DNA of 64,000 bases from Xestospongia bergquistia (lineage: Eukaryota > Porifera > Demospongiae > Haplosclerida > Petrosiidae), in the NCBI GenBank assembly GCA_963965975.1, contig OZ014414.1:4873501-4937500 (forward strand), read 5' to 3'. The notes beneath the pieces are model-generated. The model saw nothing but the letters and a program-made list of their open reading frames with translations, ran no database searches and was not told the DNA's origin. A program made the position numbers and the translations under genes. This document shows, one piece after another, positions 50,412-58,965 of this stretch; within the stretch, counting starts at the first letter, position 1, and each line of letters begins with the position of its first letter.

Positions 50412-50711
50412 CTATAGTTTCAGAATTATTTGGTTCGAAGTCATCAATCTTGTGCTTCTCCTATTTGACTCTAAGACCTAGAGAGAGAGAGAGAGAGATC
50501 CAAATGAAAAAGTAATCATTTAAAAGATCAATATGTAACTCTCTCACTGTCTGATGTATTAAGATTTCTTGAAACTGTTTTCCATGATATATAATAGGAT
50601 CAGGGGATTTGGGAGATGCAGGAGAGAGGCTCTTGTAGAAAGATTCCAACTCAACTTGTCAACTTGAGTAGTTACTCAAGGCTGTTGTAGCAAAGGATGA
50701 GATGATTTCAA
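50412..50711 (-). pseudogene. Two exons with an in-frame TGA, function unknown
   Basis: Exon 50711-50548 follows a good acceptor (TTGTATTAG) and ends ACA|GTGAGA. It is open for 54 codons except for a single TGA at codon 17: EIISSFATTALSNYSS, stop, QVELESFYKSLSPASPKSPD, then YHGKQFQEILIHQT. A 70-bp intron ending in (CT)nAG leads in phase to 50477-50412 (VLESNRRSTRLMTSNQ... stop). The stop separates two protein-like halves in the same frame, so it looks like a nonsense mutation, or the exon may begin after it (an AG lies nearby). Confidence 0.4.
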
Positions 50712-50716
50712 CTAAT

Positions 50717-51807
50717 ACAAGAAAAATACAATAAAAGTTCATCCATCCATTGATCCACACATCCATCCATTCAATCCATCTTCCTCATCATTACATTATT
50801 TGATGCAGGAGCACTTTCATTTATTAAAATGGAAGCATTCTACAATATTTTGCAGCAGCCTGTGCCAAATATGTCACATCTTTTCTAGTTATATGATGGA
50901 ACACACCCACTTTTCTGAGTTAGCATATGTTATAGAAAATCAGCTTGAGTTTTGCCATTCCACTATCTCGTTTAGTCTGTTCTTAAAATGTCTTACTCTA
51001 GCTTCTGAAATGTTATACATCCATAATTCAACAAGAATACAAAGTGAAATAGTTTATTGTGTATAGCAATAATGATCCCAGGCCCCTCCCATTAATATCA
51101 AATATACAAAGTGGAGTAACTTCCCAGTGACAAACAGCTACTATGTTTAAATATTCTTTGTTAACTCTCTTACTTTGCTAGGGTCAATCAATCCTATTAA
51201 AAATTGATGTTGAGGAACAAATGAATAACAGAACCATACCCTCTTCATCTATTGCACTCTCTTTGGATTCTAGTGGTAGATGGAGAAGTGTCTGTGACCA
51301 CATCTGGGGTAAATGTTTAGTACAATCATCTGGGTCTTGGCTCTCAAGACATTGGGTGTGGCCACACCCTATTAATAAATACAAATGAGAAGTGTTGTCA
51401 GTAGTTCCAGGTGAGAGTTTATCAGCAGGTAAGAAAGAATAGATGTTTGTTTGAATTTGTTTCTTGAAGATACTAATTTAATTTCTTTTAAAGTAGACTT
51501 AAGAGAAAAGAGTGTGATAGAGAGGGAGCATCAGTTGTGTAGTTAGCGGGTAGTAGGACCAGTTGTGATAAAAAATAGTAGGTAACCCAGAGTCATTCAT
51601 AGCTGTATGGTGACCAGTATTGATTCTTCAAGGGTTAGGAAATCAGAGAGAATTGGAGGAGGAAGAAGACTGGGTAAAGGAGAAAGGACAGACCCCGTGG
51701 GTTAAAAAAGACTGGCAGATATGAATAACATACCTATGAATGGATGGATTAATAGAATGAATGTACAGATTAATGGAGTGATACATATTGTTATGAATGT
51801 TAATCAT
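50717..51807. repeat. 1.1-kb duplication, copy 1
   Basis: Aligns with 56780-57914 in the same orientation from 'gatacaataaaagt' to 'gaatgttaatcat', with many small differences. It contains candidate minus-strand exons (see 51184-51477) and the perfect 16-bp palindrome GGGTGTGGCCACACCC at 51354-51369. A second, weaker exon near 51015-50955 (ARVRHFKNRLNEIVEWQ) follows an acceptor CATTTCAG. Confidence 0.8.
51184..51477 (-). pseudogene. Ankyrin-like exon, copy 1 (deletion in the second repeat)
   Basis: Open from 51477: SIFKKQIQTNIYSFLPADKL, SPGTTDNTSHLYLLIG, LESQDPDDCTKHLPQMWSQ, then LLHLPLESKESAIDEEGMVLL. The two LLHL/VLLL-type motifs spaced by an acidic loop resemble ankyrin helices. At the point where copy 2 continues AVAKKHSSFVPQHQ, this copy lacks about 21 bases and goes out of frame before the donor. 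The first half is intact where copy 2 has a stop. Confidence 0.4.
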
Positions 51808-51950
51808 TGTAATGTATGACCAACCAAAAATAAATCCTCCGTTAAACTTGGTATAATAGGAATAGAGAAAGTAAAAATGCTAATTATAAGTGCTGTAATG
51901 GATGAATGAATAGATGAATGGACGAATGAATGAATGGATGGATAAATGAA
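51720..51950. repeat. (ATGA/ATGG)n tetranucleotide low-complexity tracts
   Basis: Clusters of 'gaatggatggattaataga' (51735-51780) and 'gatggatgaatgaatagat' (51895-51950). Similar clusters lie near 49975, 52862, 54430-54485, 54890-54990, 55180, 57840, 58190 and 58850-58975, always with GGAT on the plus strand. Confidence 0.7.
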
Positions 51951-52199
51951 TGACAAGACTGACATCAAACTAACCAATAGAATTTGATGCATACAATCTT
52001 AAGCATTAAACACAAAGTTGATTTGTTCTTGGTTGAAATTACAATTTGCAAACTTTCCAGAACATCCTTGTACATGAGATGCTATGGATTATAAACGACA
52101 TGAAAGGATTGGTTCTCCTATGACAAGAAGTTCTTACACAAAAGAGCAACTCATCTTGTACTAACCACTCTATCTAGGGGAAAAGAAGTGATCAGAAAG

Positions 52200-52411
52200 C
52201 TAAAAGAACATGAGTATCTTCCATTTCAGTGAACTGGCTGTTGGATGGAAACATTGATCTATGTTTATAATAAGATCTGTTGGACTACATGAAGTCTCTT
52301 TAGTAATGTCCGCTAGCTCATTGGCATCAAGAAGTGAAAAGAATCTGTAAGTTTTAATCTCAAGTCACAGAGAGAATTGTCTTCACTTGTTACATGTGAT
52401 AACTGGACAAC
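52200..52411 (-). CDS. Candidate terminal exon(s), function unknown
   Basis: A first segment opens at 52411 after TACTGTGCAG and reads VVQLSHVTSEDNSLCDLRLK. A second frame opens at 52344 after ACTTACAG and reads FFSLLDANELADITKETSCS, PTDLIINIDQCFHPTASSLK, ending at TAG (52200). The two are in different frames, so either the second is a separate exon using the internal acceptor or there is a frameshift. I recognise no domain. Confidence 0.4.
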
Positions 52412-52678
52412 CTGCACAGTAATAAAATAAAGAGATCATTGTTAGTGTTATCCATTGTCATATATAGTATATGTAGTGTACACATAACATTGATATGTAA
52501 ATCCTTTGTTAAATATTCAAAATGCATTTATTAGATAAAAAAATTATTCAATATAAAATGAATTTACTTAAGCAGAGAGGAATTCTGCCATCCTTAATTA
52601 TCTTCTGTTCTGCATTATCTTCAATGGAGTTATGTTTTAATGTGTAACTTAAATGTAGAAATAAAAGGTGTGGTTTAC

Positions 52679-52852
52679 ATGGAGACTGGAACAGTGACTA
52701 GTTTCTGATGAAGGTGATAATAACAGTTCTAGGTCAACCATCTCATCTTCATTATCTGTGTCATCTAGTTTGAGGGTAAATGCCTTGGAGTAGGACTTTG
52801 GTATAAGTAGAAGTAATTCGAGGGACTCTCTATCATCATGTATAATAGTTGA
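52679..52852 (-). CDS. Internal exon, acidic Leu-rich protein
   Basis: A 174-bp exon, 58 codons in phase 0, with an acceptor (TTCCTTTTAG) and a donor (CAT|GTAAAC). It reads HDDRESLELLLLIPKSYSKA, FTLKLDDTDNEDEMVDLELL and SPSSETSHCSSLH. No stop interrupts it. It is acidic with a strongly hydrophobic first part. The family is unknown, and it may be part of the ankyrin-type gene in this island. Confidence 0.5.
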
Positions 52853-53131
52853 CTAAAAGGAAATGAATGGATAGATGGAGGAATGAATGGACTAATGAAT
52901 TAATGAGTGAACAGACAGACAGCTCACTTCTTTCTCATTATGTATTTTTGTGTGATATTCCAAGTGCTAAAAGTATCTGCCCACACCTTCAATTGAATAT
53001 AATACTAATTCTTGTAGAAATGATAAGAATTTTTTTTTTTACTTCACTTTCTCTTCGTTGACATTCCTTCTTCTTAAACTTTAATCAACCAATAAAGCAG
53101 ACATCACTAACAGATGAAGTTTGTTTCTGGT

Positions 53132-53413
53132 CTATGAGCATTTCAAGAAGTGTGACGCTAATGTTTCTGTGGTTTGGTCTACAAATTTGGGATGCTTGCA
53201 TATTGCTATTAGCAATGGAGTAACATCCATAACAATATCAGTGTAGTCACAAATATTCAGTCCTTGTTCCAAGTTGTATTGGGTGGGCAGGACATCATCA
53301 TGTTGGATTATAGTGTGCACTGAATGCAAATAATCTACAGCATGTAATTTATCACCAAGAGCCAATAATATAGTGGGTGTGGCAACTGTCTGATCTTTGT
53401 TTGAAAACAACTT
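53132..53413 (-). CDS. Ankyrin-like exon ending in a stop codon
   Basis: Open from an acceptor-like CAACAAG at 53414 to TAG at 53132-53134, about 93 codons. Segments include FSNKDQTVATPTILLALGDK, AVDYLHSVHTIIQHDDVLP and GLNICDYTDIVMDVTPLLIA followed by ICKHPKFVDQTTETLASHF. The last part matches the ankyrin pattern (GADINxxDxxGxTPLLIAIxxxHxxxVxxL), and the first also resembles a degenerate TPLxLAL motif. A cytosolic protein-interaction role is inferred from the repeat type only. Confidence 0.5.
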   Translation of the reverse strand, partial: KLFSNKDQTVATPTILLALGDKLHAVDYLHSVHTIIQHDDVLPTQYNLEQGLNICDYTDIVMDVTPLLIAICKHPKFVDQTTETLASHFLKCS

Positions 53414-53414
53414 G

Positions 53415-53737
53415 TTGATATAAATATGTCAGGTGGGAGGGGCTGAACTCCACCTATATGCTCTTTTCGGCCAAGGAGGGTTGTTAGATTACTGTACATA
53501 AGTACCATTGGAAAACAATAAGTCCCTTGAGTTGAGATTGATGGGAGGGGCATAGGAAACATGGCATAAAAATTAGAAAAAACTTTCTTGTTCACTATAA
53601 GCAAAACATCACTACAACAACTTTGATCACTCTTGAAATAACTTCCGTAACTGGACAAACAAGTTTAACTTGTTCGACTGGATTAGCCTCTTCATACACA
53701 AAGTGGTTCTTGTACAGGAATACTCATTGAGGCCCCA
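53415..53737 (-). CDS. Two exon-like segments upstream of the ankyrin exon
   Basis: Segment one opens at 53737 after TTGCATAG and runs to 53631 (GA|GTGATC): GLNEYSCTRTTLCMKRLIQS, NKLNLFVQLRKLF. A 36-bp gap ending in TTGCTTATAG leads to segment two, which is open from about 53595 to the ankyrin exon: NKKVFSNFYAMFPMPLPS, QGTYCFPMVLMYSNLTTLLG, HIGGVQPLPPDIF. The phases do not join without a one-base change, and a run of six T lies at the spot. This suggests a frameshift or a wrongly placed splice. Confidence 0.4.
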
Positions 53738-54214
53738 CTATGCAAGAAACAGTTATGAGGGGAACAGTTGTAAAAGGTAATAGGATAAGATGTCAAGGGT
53801 AATAGGATCAGATTATGACTTATCTAAAGAATAATAGGGAAAAACTAAAACTTAAAAATTAAATTTGAGAAAAAAGTTCTAAAAATATATGCTAAAATTT
53901 GTATGAAATAATATTTTTATTTCAGAAACTAAATTTAGATTCATTAATTCTTACTATTCATTATATATAATGTACTACATCTATCACTAAAATTAATCAT
54001 TTTGAATACTTTCATTAGTAATTTTCTAAGCCACACCCATACAATAAATTTCGAAATAAAATTTAAACATACTCAATTGTTAAACTTTTTATAAATTACT
54101 ATGTTTAATAACAGGTAACTAATTTTGAATTATCATTTATTTTATAGTCAATTGATAGCTTTTATTGTTAGTCAATAATTTTTTCTCACCTTCTATAAAT
54201 GCTGAGAAAGTATG

Positions 54215-54415
54215 TCATGTAACTTGAGACTTGGAGTAAAGTGATGAGTGTTTAAACTGGACGAGTTTCCCTGTTATCAGCTCTTCAAAATAGTTGCATT
54301 TACAGTTTTGTAGTCTAAAGGTGAAGAAAGATAGAGAAGGAAATAGAGTAGGTATTGAACCAGCAGAATATTGTTCTAGAAAACTTGTTTGGACCTCAAT
54401 ATCAACAGAATGGAT
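54215..54415 (-). CDS. Candidate exon, function unknown
   Basis: A frame of 66 codons after a good acceptor (CTTCTTCTGTAG), ending at TGA 54215-54217: IHSVDIEVQTSFLEQYSAGS, IPTLFPSLSFFTFRLQNCKC, NYFEELITGKLVQFKHSS. The C-x-C pair and the absence of repeats make it protein-like. An internal intron ending CACCTTTAG is also possible. Confidence 0.35.
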   Translation of the reverse strand: MHSVDIEVQTSFLEQYSAGSIPTLFPSLSFFTFRLQNCKCNYFEELITGKLVQFKHSSLYSKSQVT

Positions 54416-54482
54416 CTACAGAAGAAGAGGAAAAATGGTTAAATAAATGAATGGTCTGTTGATGTATTGAAGAGGTGAATGG

Positions 54483-54668
54483 ATGCATGGATACAAGAGA
54501 GGTGGAGGAGTTCCTGGTTTACCTTATAAGGAATGTCCAATACTTTTTCTACAACAAGATATTAAAGACCAGATGGTGCAGCAAGAACAGTCTGATATTG
54601 TGGCTCCACCCACAATATCAGACCAACCTATGCTAAAATACAACATAGTTTTTGGATTCAAATTTTGA
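54483..54668. other. Ambiguous coding segment with a 14-bp hairpin
   Basis: The plus strand is open for 61 codons (GVPGLPYKECPILFLQQDIK and QSDIVAPPTISDQPMLKYN). The minus strand is open from an acceptor TATTTTAG at about 54633 down to a donor AAG|GTAAAC (IGWSDIVGGATISDC...). I cannot choose between them. Inside lies a perfect inverted repeat, GTCTGATATTGTGG at 54590-54603 and CCACAATATCAGAC at 54610-54623, with a 6-base loop. Confidence 0.3.
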
Positions 54669-54996
54669 ATGGACAAACAGCAAAAATAAATTAGTGTGTT
54701 AATGGTTGCTAGGTAACAAATACCTTTAATATTATTATTATTGAGTCATTTCAGAGCAGTTGTGCAATATAAAATTAACAATAATGTGACATCTGTTGTG
54801 ATAGTAAGAGTAGACTGATTGAGGCACTGAAAGTTTTGATGTCTCTAACAAATAGATAAGAAGCTTCAAATGAGAATGTCACCATTGATTAAATAAATGA
54901 AGATATGGGTGGATGAATGGATTAATAGACTGATGAATGGATACATGAAATAGAAAATGGATTGATAGATTTATGGAAGGGACATTAAACACTCAC

Positions 54997-55172
54997 AGGT
55001 GGAATATTGCATTCAATAGTAATATTTGATTGGATGGGTACACCATAGCCACTTTAATTTGAGAATCTAGACAAAGGACTGTCAAATTGATATATTTTTA
55101 TGTGAGAGACTTACCAGTAACTCTCATAGTAGACTTTATAAAGAAACCATCTTGAATACAACATCCTATTAC
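54997..55172 (-). CDS. Two exons flanking a 36-bp intron (Mindbomb-repeat-like?)
   Basis: Exon 55172-55115 (acceptor TGATTAG, donor ACTG|GTAAGT) reads VIGCCIQDGFFIKSTMRVT. After a 36-bp intron (GTAAGT...TTGACAG), exon 55078-54997 reads VLCLDSQIKVAMVYPSNQIL and LLNAIFHL, ending CCT|GTGAGT. Phases join perfectly through a split Val codon. The alternating hydrophobic strands (..V.V...DSQIKVAM....ILLLNA..) resemble the small beta repeats of Mindbomb-type E3 ligases, but the match is weak. All four splice sites are near consensus, which makes the exons themselves convincing. Confidence 0.5.
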
Positions 55173-55179
55173 CTAATCA

Positions 55180-56567
55180 ATGGATGGGTGGATAGATGAA
55201 TGAAGCAGTACTATAGAGGTATCTACCATAATAGTGAAGCTTTAAGAGCACTTCCATGATACATGATTTGTGTCTGAGGAACAAAAGGATCCTCGTATAA
55301 AAGATGCAAATAAACCACACCCCTTATTGGTTGTTTCCAAGCTGATTGTTTAAATGACCAGAGTAGGATACATATAGACATAAATACACACACACACACA
55401 TATATATATATGTATTTTCTTATTGTTCATTTTAGGAGCCATAAGAGAATGATTGGAGAAAAGCTTAGTTGTAAAAGGAGTAAAGCAAAATGGCTTCTGA
55501 AATTTCACAAAAAGGGTCTATGATAATCTATTGCTGGAGTCTTTTGTCCTTAAGATCTATACTGAGGATAGAACAATAACACATCTACATGTGAATTTAG
55601 TAGCATGCACATAATTAGATACTTACAAGCTATCAAAGGGCAGATGAGCTAATGTCAGATGTATGCGATGGCGAGTCTTACAAAGAGCATCCTTTGTTCT
55701 GTATTATTTCCACTGTTTTGGAAATTATGTTATATTATGATGACCTTGAAGTATGTAATCCTCTTTCCTCCAGAACCAAAATTCATAAATTATTTACTTA
55801 TTTAATCTCTTGATCAATGTAATATTAACATTCACAAACCTTTTTTATTGTACTGTAGCTGTATTCTTGGTAATATACCATCAATATATCATTCAACCAT
55901 GTCATCAATACAACTGTTTTCTGTCACCAAGTCTTCAATACTGTTAAGTATAGCCTACAGAAGGTATTGCACTATTGTGAGCACTATTTAGATGTTAGAA
56001 AGGGTAGAATATTCTGAAAAGTTTTGCTAAACGCCATTAGACACTCACAAACAAAGAACAACATTTTAACCACTACAAGAATTGGTAAATATATATTTCA
56101 TGTAATTATGTACTTTGTTCATCTTCCAGCTACTTCAGTTCACTTGCTTGACTGAGTCTATGGTTTTCAATTTCAAGAAGAGATTACATTAAGTAGTAGC
56201 TGCATAATCTATAGTTTGTATTAAATGCAATACAAAACATTACATATATATGTATGTATAATTTTAAAGTATTATAAAGGTGTATCTGTTAGTGTATTAT
56301 TACATATCCATCATGATCATGTTGTGAATGTTACCCAATTACAAAAGTTATGCATCTAATTTTAAAAAGTACCATACCTTTTAGAACCATATCCTACAAC
56401 AAAGAAGTGAATGATCAATCAATCTTAATTTGTTAAAAGAAGATGATGAAATGACTGTTCTGAAGAATTAGCAGACAATATTCATTAAACATTTGAAGGT
56501 TCAGATAATGAAGGTAGGAGCACAGCTGTCAGCATACTGATTTTAGTATGAAAGATTACTCTGCTAG
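55180..56567. other. Long intronic or intergenic stretch
   Basis: AT-rich. It contains a (CA)n(TA)n microsatellite at 55386-55412. I see no exon that meets splice and frame criteria. Confidence 0.35.
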
Positions 56568-56720
56568 ATGGATCCTAAAACAGGTGAAACAAGGTATTTG
56601 AATTGTACTGTAATGACTGAAATTGTTGAAGATGTCTCTGACATGGCTAAATTAATTGTTAATAGCCTTCACAATAACTTTGATTACTTAATGTTCCAAT
56701 TTGAAATCAATACATCATAA
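56568..56720 (+). CDS. Short plus-strand frame, possible transposon-gene fragment
   Basis: ATG at 56568 to TAA at 56718-56720, 50 codons: MDPKTGETRYLNCTVMTEIV and EDVSDMAKLIVNSLHNNFDY. The start (DPxTGExRYL) is similar in flavour to the segment after the catalytic Asp in hAT-like proteins, but too short to assign. It is the only good plus-strand frame in this island. Confidence 0.25.
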   Translation: MDPKTGETRYLNCTVMTEIVEDVSDMAKLIVNSLHNNFDYLMFQFEINTS

Positions 56721-56779
56721 GGGTCTTTCTACACTCTACCAGCTGACACAATACTATAAAGCCAGTTTTGCTCTTGTTG

Positions 56780-57914
56780 TAAGAAAGATACAATAAAAGT
56801 CCATCCATCCATTGATCCACCTATCCCTCCATTCAATCCATCTTCCTCATCATTACATTACTTCATGCAGGAGCACTCTCATTTATTAACATTGAATTAT
56901 TCTGTAAAGTACTGCAATATTTTACAGCAGCTGGTGCCAAAGATGTCACGTCTTTTCCAGTTATATGATGGAATATGCCCACTTCTCTGAGTCAGCAGAT
57001 GTTGCAGAAAATCAACTCAAGTTTTTTGCCATTCCACTATCTCTGTTCTTAAAATGTTTTACTCTAGCTTCTGAAATGTTATACATCCATAATTCAAACT
57101 AGAAGACAAAGTGAAATAGTTTATTGTGTATAGCAGTAATAATCCCTGGCCCCTCCCAATAATACCAAATCGGAATAGCTTCCCAGTGACAACTAGCTAC
57201 TATGTATAAATATTCTTGGTTAACTCTCTTACCTTGCCATGGCCAATCAATCCTAAAAATTGATGTTGAGGAACAAATGAACTATGTTTCTTAGCAACAG
57301 CTAATAACAGAACCATACCCTCTTCATGCATTGCACTCTTTTCAGATTCTTTCCATGATGTTAGTGGTACATGGAGAAATGTCTGTGACTATATCTGGAA
57401 TAAATTTTTAGTAGGATCATCTGGGTCTTGGCTCTCAAGCCATTGGGTGTGGCCACACCCTATTAATAAGTACAAATGAGAAGTGTTGTCAGTAGTTCCA
57501 GGTGAGAGTTTATCAGCAGGTAAGAAAGAATAGATGTTTGTTTGAGTTTGTTTCTTTAAAATACTATAATTTCGTTTATGTTAAAGTAGACGTAAGAGAA
57601 AAGAGAGTATGATAGAGAGGGAGCATCTGTTGTGTAGTTAGCGGTAGGAGGGCCAGTTGTGCTAAAAAGTAGTAGGGGACCCAGAGTCATTCATAGCTGA
57701 TAGACAAGCTGGTATGGTGACCAGTATTGATTCTTCAATGGTTGGGAAATCAGAGAGAATTGGAGGAGGGAGAACACTGGGTAAAGGAGAAAGGACAGAC
57801 CTCGTGGGTTAAAAAAGACTGGCAGATATGAGTACCATACCTATGAATGGATGGATTAATAAAATGAATGTACAGATTAATAAAGTGATACATATTGTTA
57901 TGAATGTTAATCAT
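56780..57914. repeat. 1.1-kb duplication, copy 2
   Basis: Partner of 50717-51807, about 6.1 kb away, same orientation. It retains a longer version of the ankyrin-like exon and the 16-bp palindrome GGGTGTGGCCACACCC (57445-57460). In its left part the minus strand reads FLQHLLTQRSGHIPSYNW and KRRDIFGTSCCKILQYFTE, better preserved than in copy 1. A further open frame follows the acceptor CATTCATAG at about 57842 (YSYLPVFFNPRGLSFLLYP). Confidence 0.8.
57233..57565 (-). pseudogene. Ankyrin-like exon, copy 2 (internal TAG)
   Basis: Same frame as copy 1 from 57565, but with TAG where copy 1 reads MW. After the stop it continues SQTFLHVPLTSWKESEKSAM, HEEGMVLLLAVAKKHSSFVP, QHQFLGLIGHGK and ends at an excellent donor (AAG|GTAAGA) at 57233. 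The GMVLLLAVAKKHSSF stretch is ankyrin-like (GxTxLHLAVxxxH). This copy preserves the 3' half that copy 1 lost. Confidence 0.45.
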
Positions 57915-58131
57915 AGCCAAGTACATCAAATCCTCCTTCAAGCCAGCATATTAACTCAAAAACTCTATAAGACAAGTATTAATAACTGGTCTTTCCAGTT
58001 TAGATCATGCTTGAGATAAAAGATAGCGTCTTCACCTCCATCTAATGCATCATGTACTACATAAACATCAATACAACTATTAATTGCAAAGGCATCTAAA
58101 GCATTTTGAGTAATTTGAAGAGCTGTTTTAC
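57907..58131 (-). pseudogene. Ankyrin-repeat exon, frameshifted (Mindbomb-like)
   Basis: After the acceptor CAACAG at 58132, the frame reads KTALQITQNALDAFAINS, VYVVHDALDGGEDAIFYLKH and DLNWKDQLL, then TAG at 57965-57967. One frame over it continues YRVFELICWLEGGFDVLGYD to TAA at 57907. Together the order (GKTALQ, loop, D.DGG..AI.Y, then ..ELI.WLEGGFDVLGYD) matches two ankyrin repeats as in Mindbomb E3 ligases. The join from the upstream exon makes a split Gly codon in phase. Confidence 0.5.
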
Positions 58132-58298
58132 CTGTTGTATGTATATTGTATAATGAACAATAGAGAAAGACAAAGAGGAAGTAAATAATAAATGGATGGA
58201 TTGATGGATGGGTAGAAAATTGCTAAAAACATGCACAAATATAATAATTACTTTTCATATTTCTTAGTCTCCAATGTTGTGGTGTGATATGTTTTTAC

Positions 58299-58457
58299 CA
58301 GGTTGATTGACATTCTAATTGTTGGGGACCAAATCACTCCCCAGTTTGATTATTTTCACTTTTCCCATAATTCCCTCTACCCACTTATCAGAACGAGACT
58401 GAGGGAGCAACAAGGGACTACACACATGAGTATCAAGTAGATCATTTAACAAAAATA
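58299..58457 (-). pseudogene. Exon upstream of the ankyrin exon, with an in-frame TAG
   Basis: Acceptor CTCTTTTTAG at 58458 and donor CCTG|GTAAAA at 58298, 52 codons: FLLNDLLDTHVCSPLLLPQS, RSDKWVEGIMGKVKIIKLGS, DLVPNN, stop, NVNQPG, which then splices to KTALQ. The DKWVEGIMGKVKIIKLGSDL segment resembles a Mindbomb (REP) repeat (W...LG.VGxVxxxxxDGDL.V), and VNQPGKTALQ the start of its ankyrin block. The TAG falls between the two. Family assignment is inferred by pattern only. Confidence 0.5.
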
Positions 58458-58459
58458 CT

Positions 58460-58965
58460 AAAAAGAGAACAGAACAATCATTAACAAAGCACTCATTAAT
58501 AAATATTCATTAGTAAAACATTTATCTGTTTGTGAATCCATATGTTCACAAGTCTTTCCATTAGTCTATCTACTCATCTGTCCATTGATTTCATTGATAT
58601 GTCCATCACTCTATCTCATTCATTTGTAATAAACAATAGCCACAATTATGTTATAATTGCAATGAGTGTTTTCATTGTTCTCTACATATTGCATACTTTA
58701 GTGTAAAAATTGGGGGAGGGGCACAATGAGCATGTTGTAACCTTTTGGGGGGGGGGGGTGCACGTGCCCCTGGTGATGAATAGTGGATGGCTGAATGACA
58801 GGTTAGTTGGATAAATGCATAATAAATGGCACAAATATGGATAGGAAGAATAGATGAATGATGGAACAATGGATGGATGGATTGTTAAATGAATGATTGG
58901 ATGGATGGATGATTGAAATGATAGATGGATTGATGAACTCATAAATATCTGAATAGATGGATGAG
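58460..58965. other. No gene; GC-rich transposon scrap and (ATGG)n tracts
   Basis: Includes an 11-base G run (58747-58757) followed by 'gtgcacgtgcccc', reminiscent of the element at 34479-35055, and a long (GGATGAAT)n-like tract at 58855-58965. No supported frame. Confidence 0.5.

Noticed and set aside
50429..50442. 'ggttcgaagtc' as the T-arm of a tRNA
   Set aside because: No acceptor stem, D-arm or anticodon arm can be built around it.
50800..51066. 88-codon plus-strand frame in the 1.1-kb duplication
   Set aside because: The other copy (56860-57125) does not keep it open, and the minus strand of the same stretch has better exon-like segments with splice sites.
58855..58965. (GGATGAAT)n tract as a telomere-like repeat
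   Set aside because: The unit is not TTAGGG-like, is irregular, and similar clusters occur inside introns.
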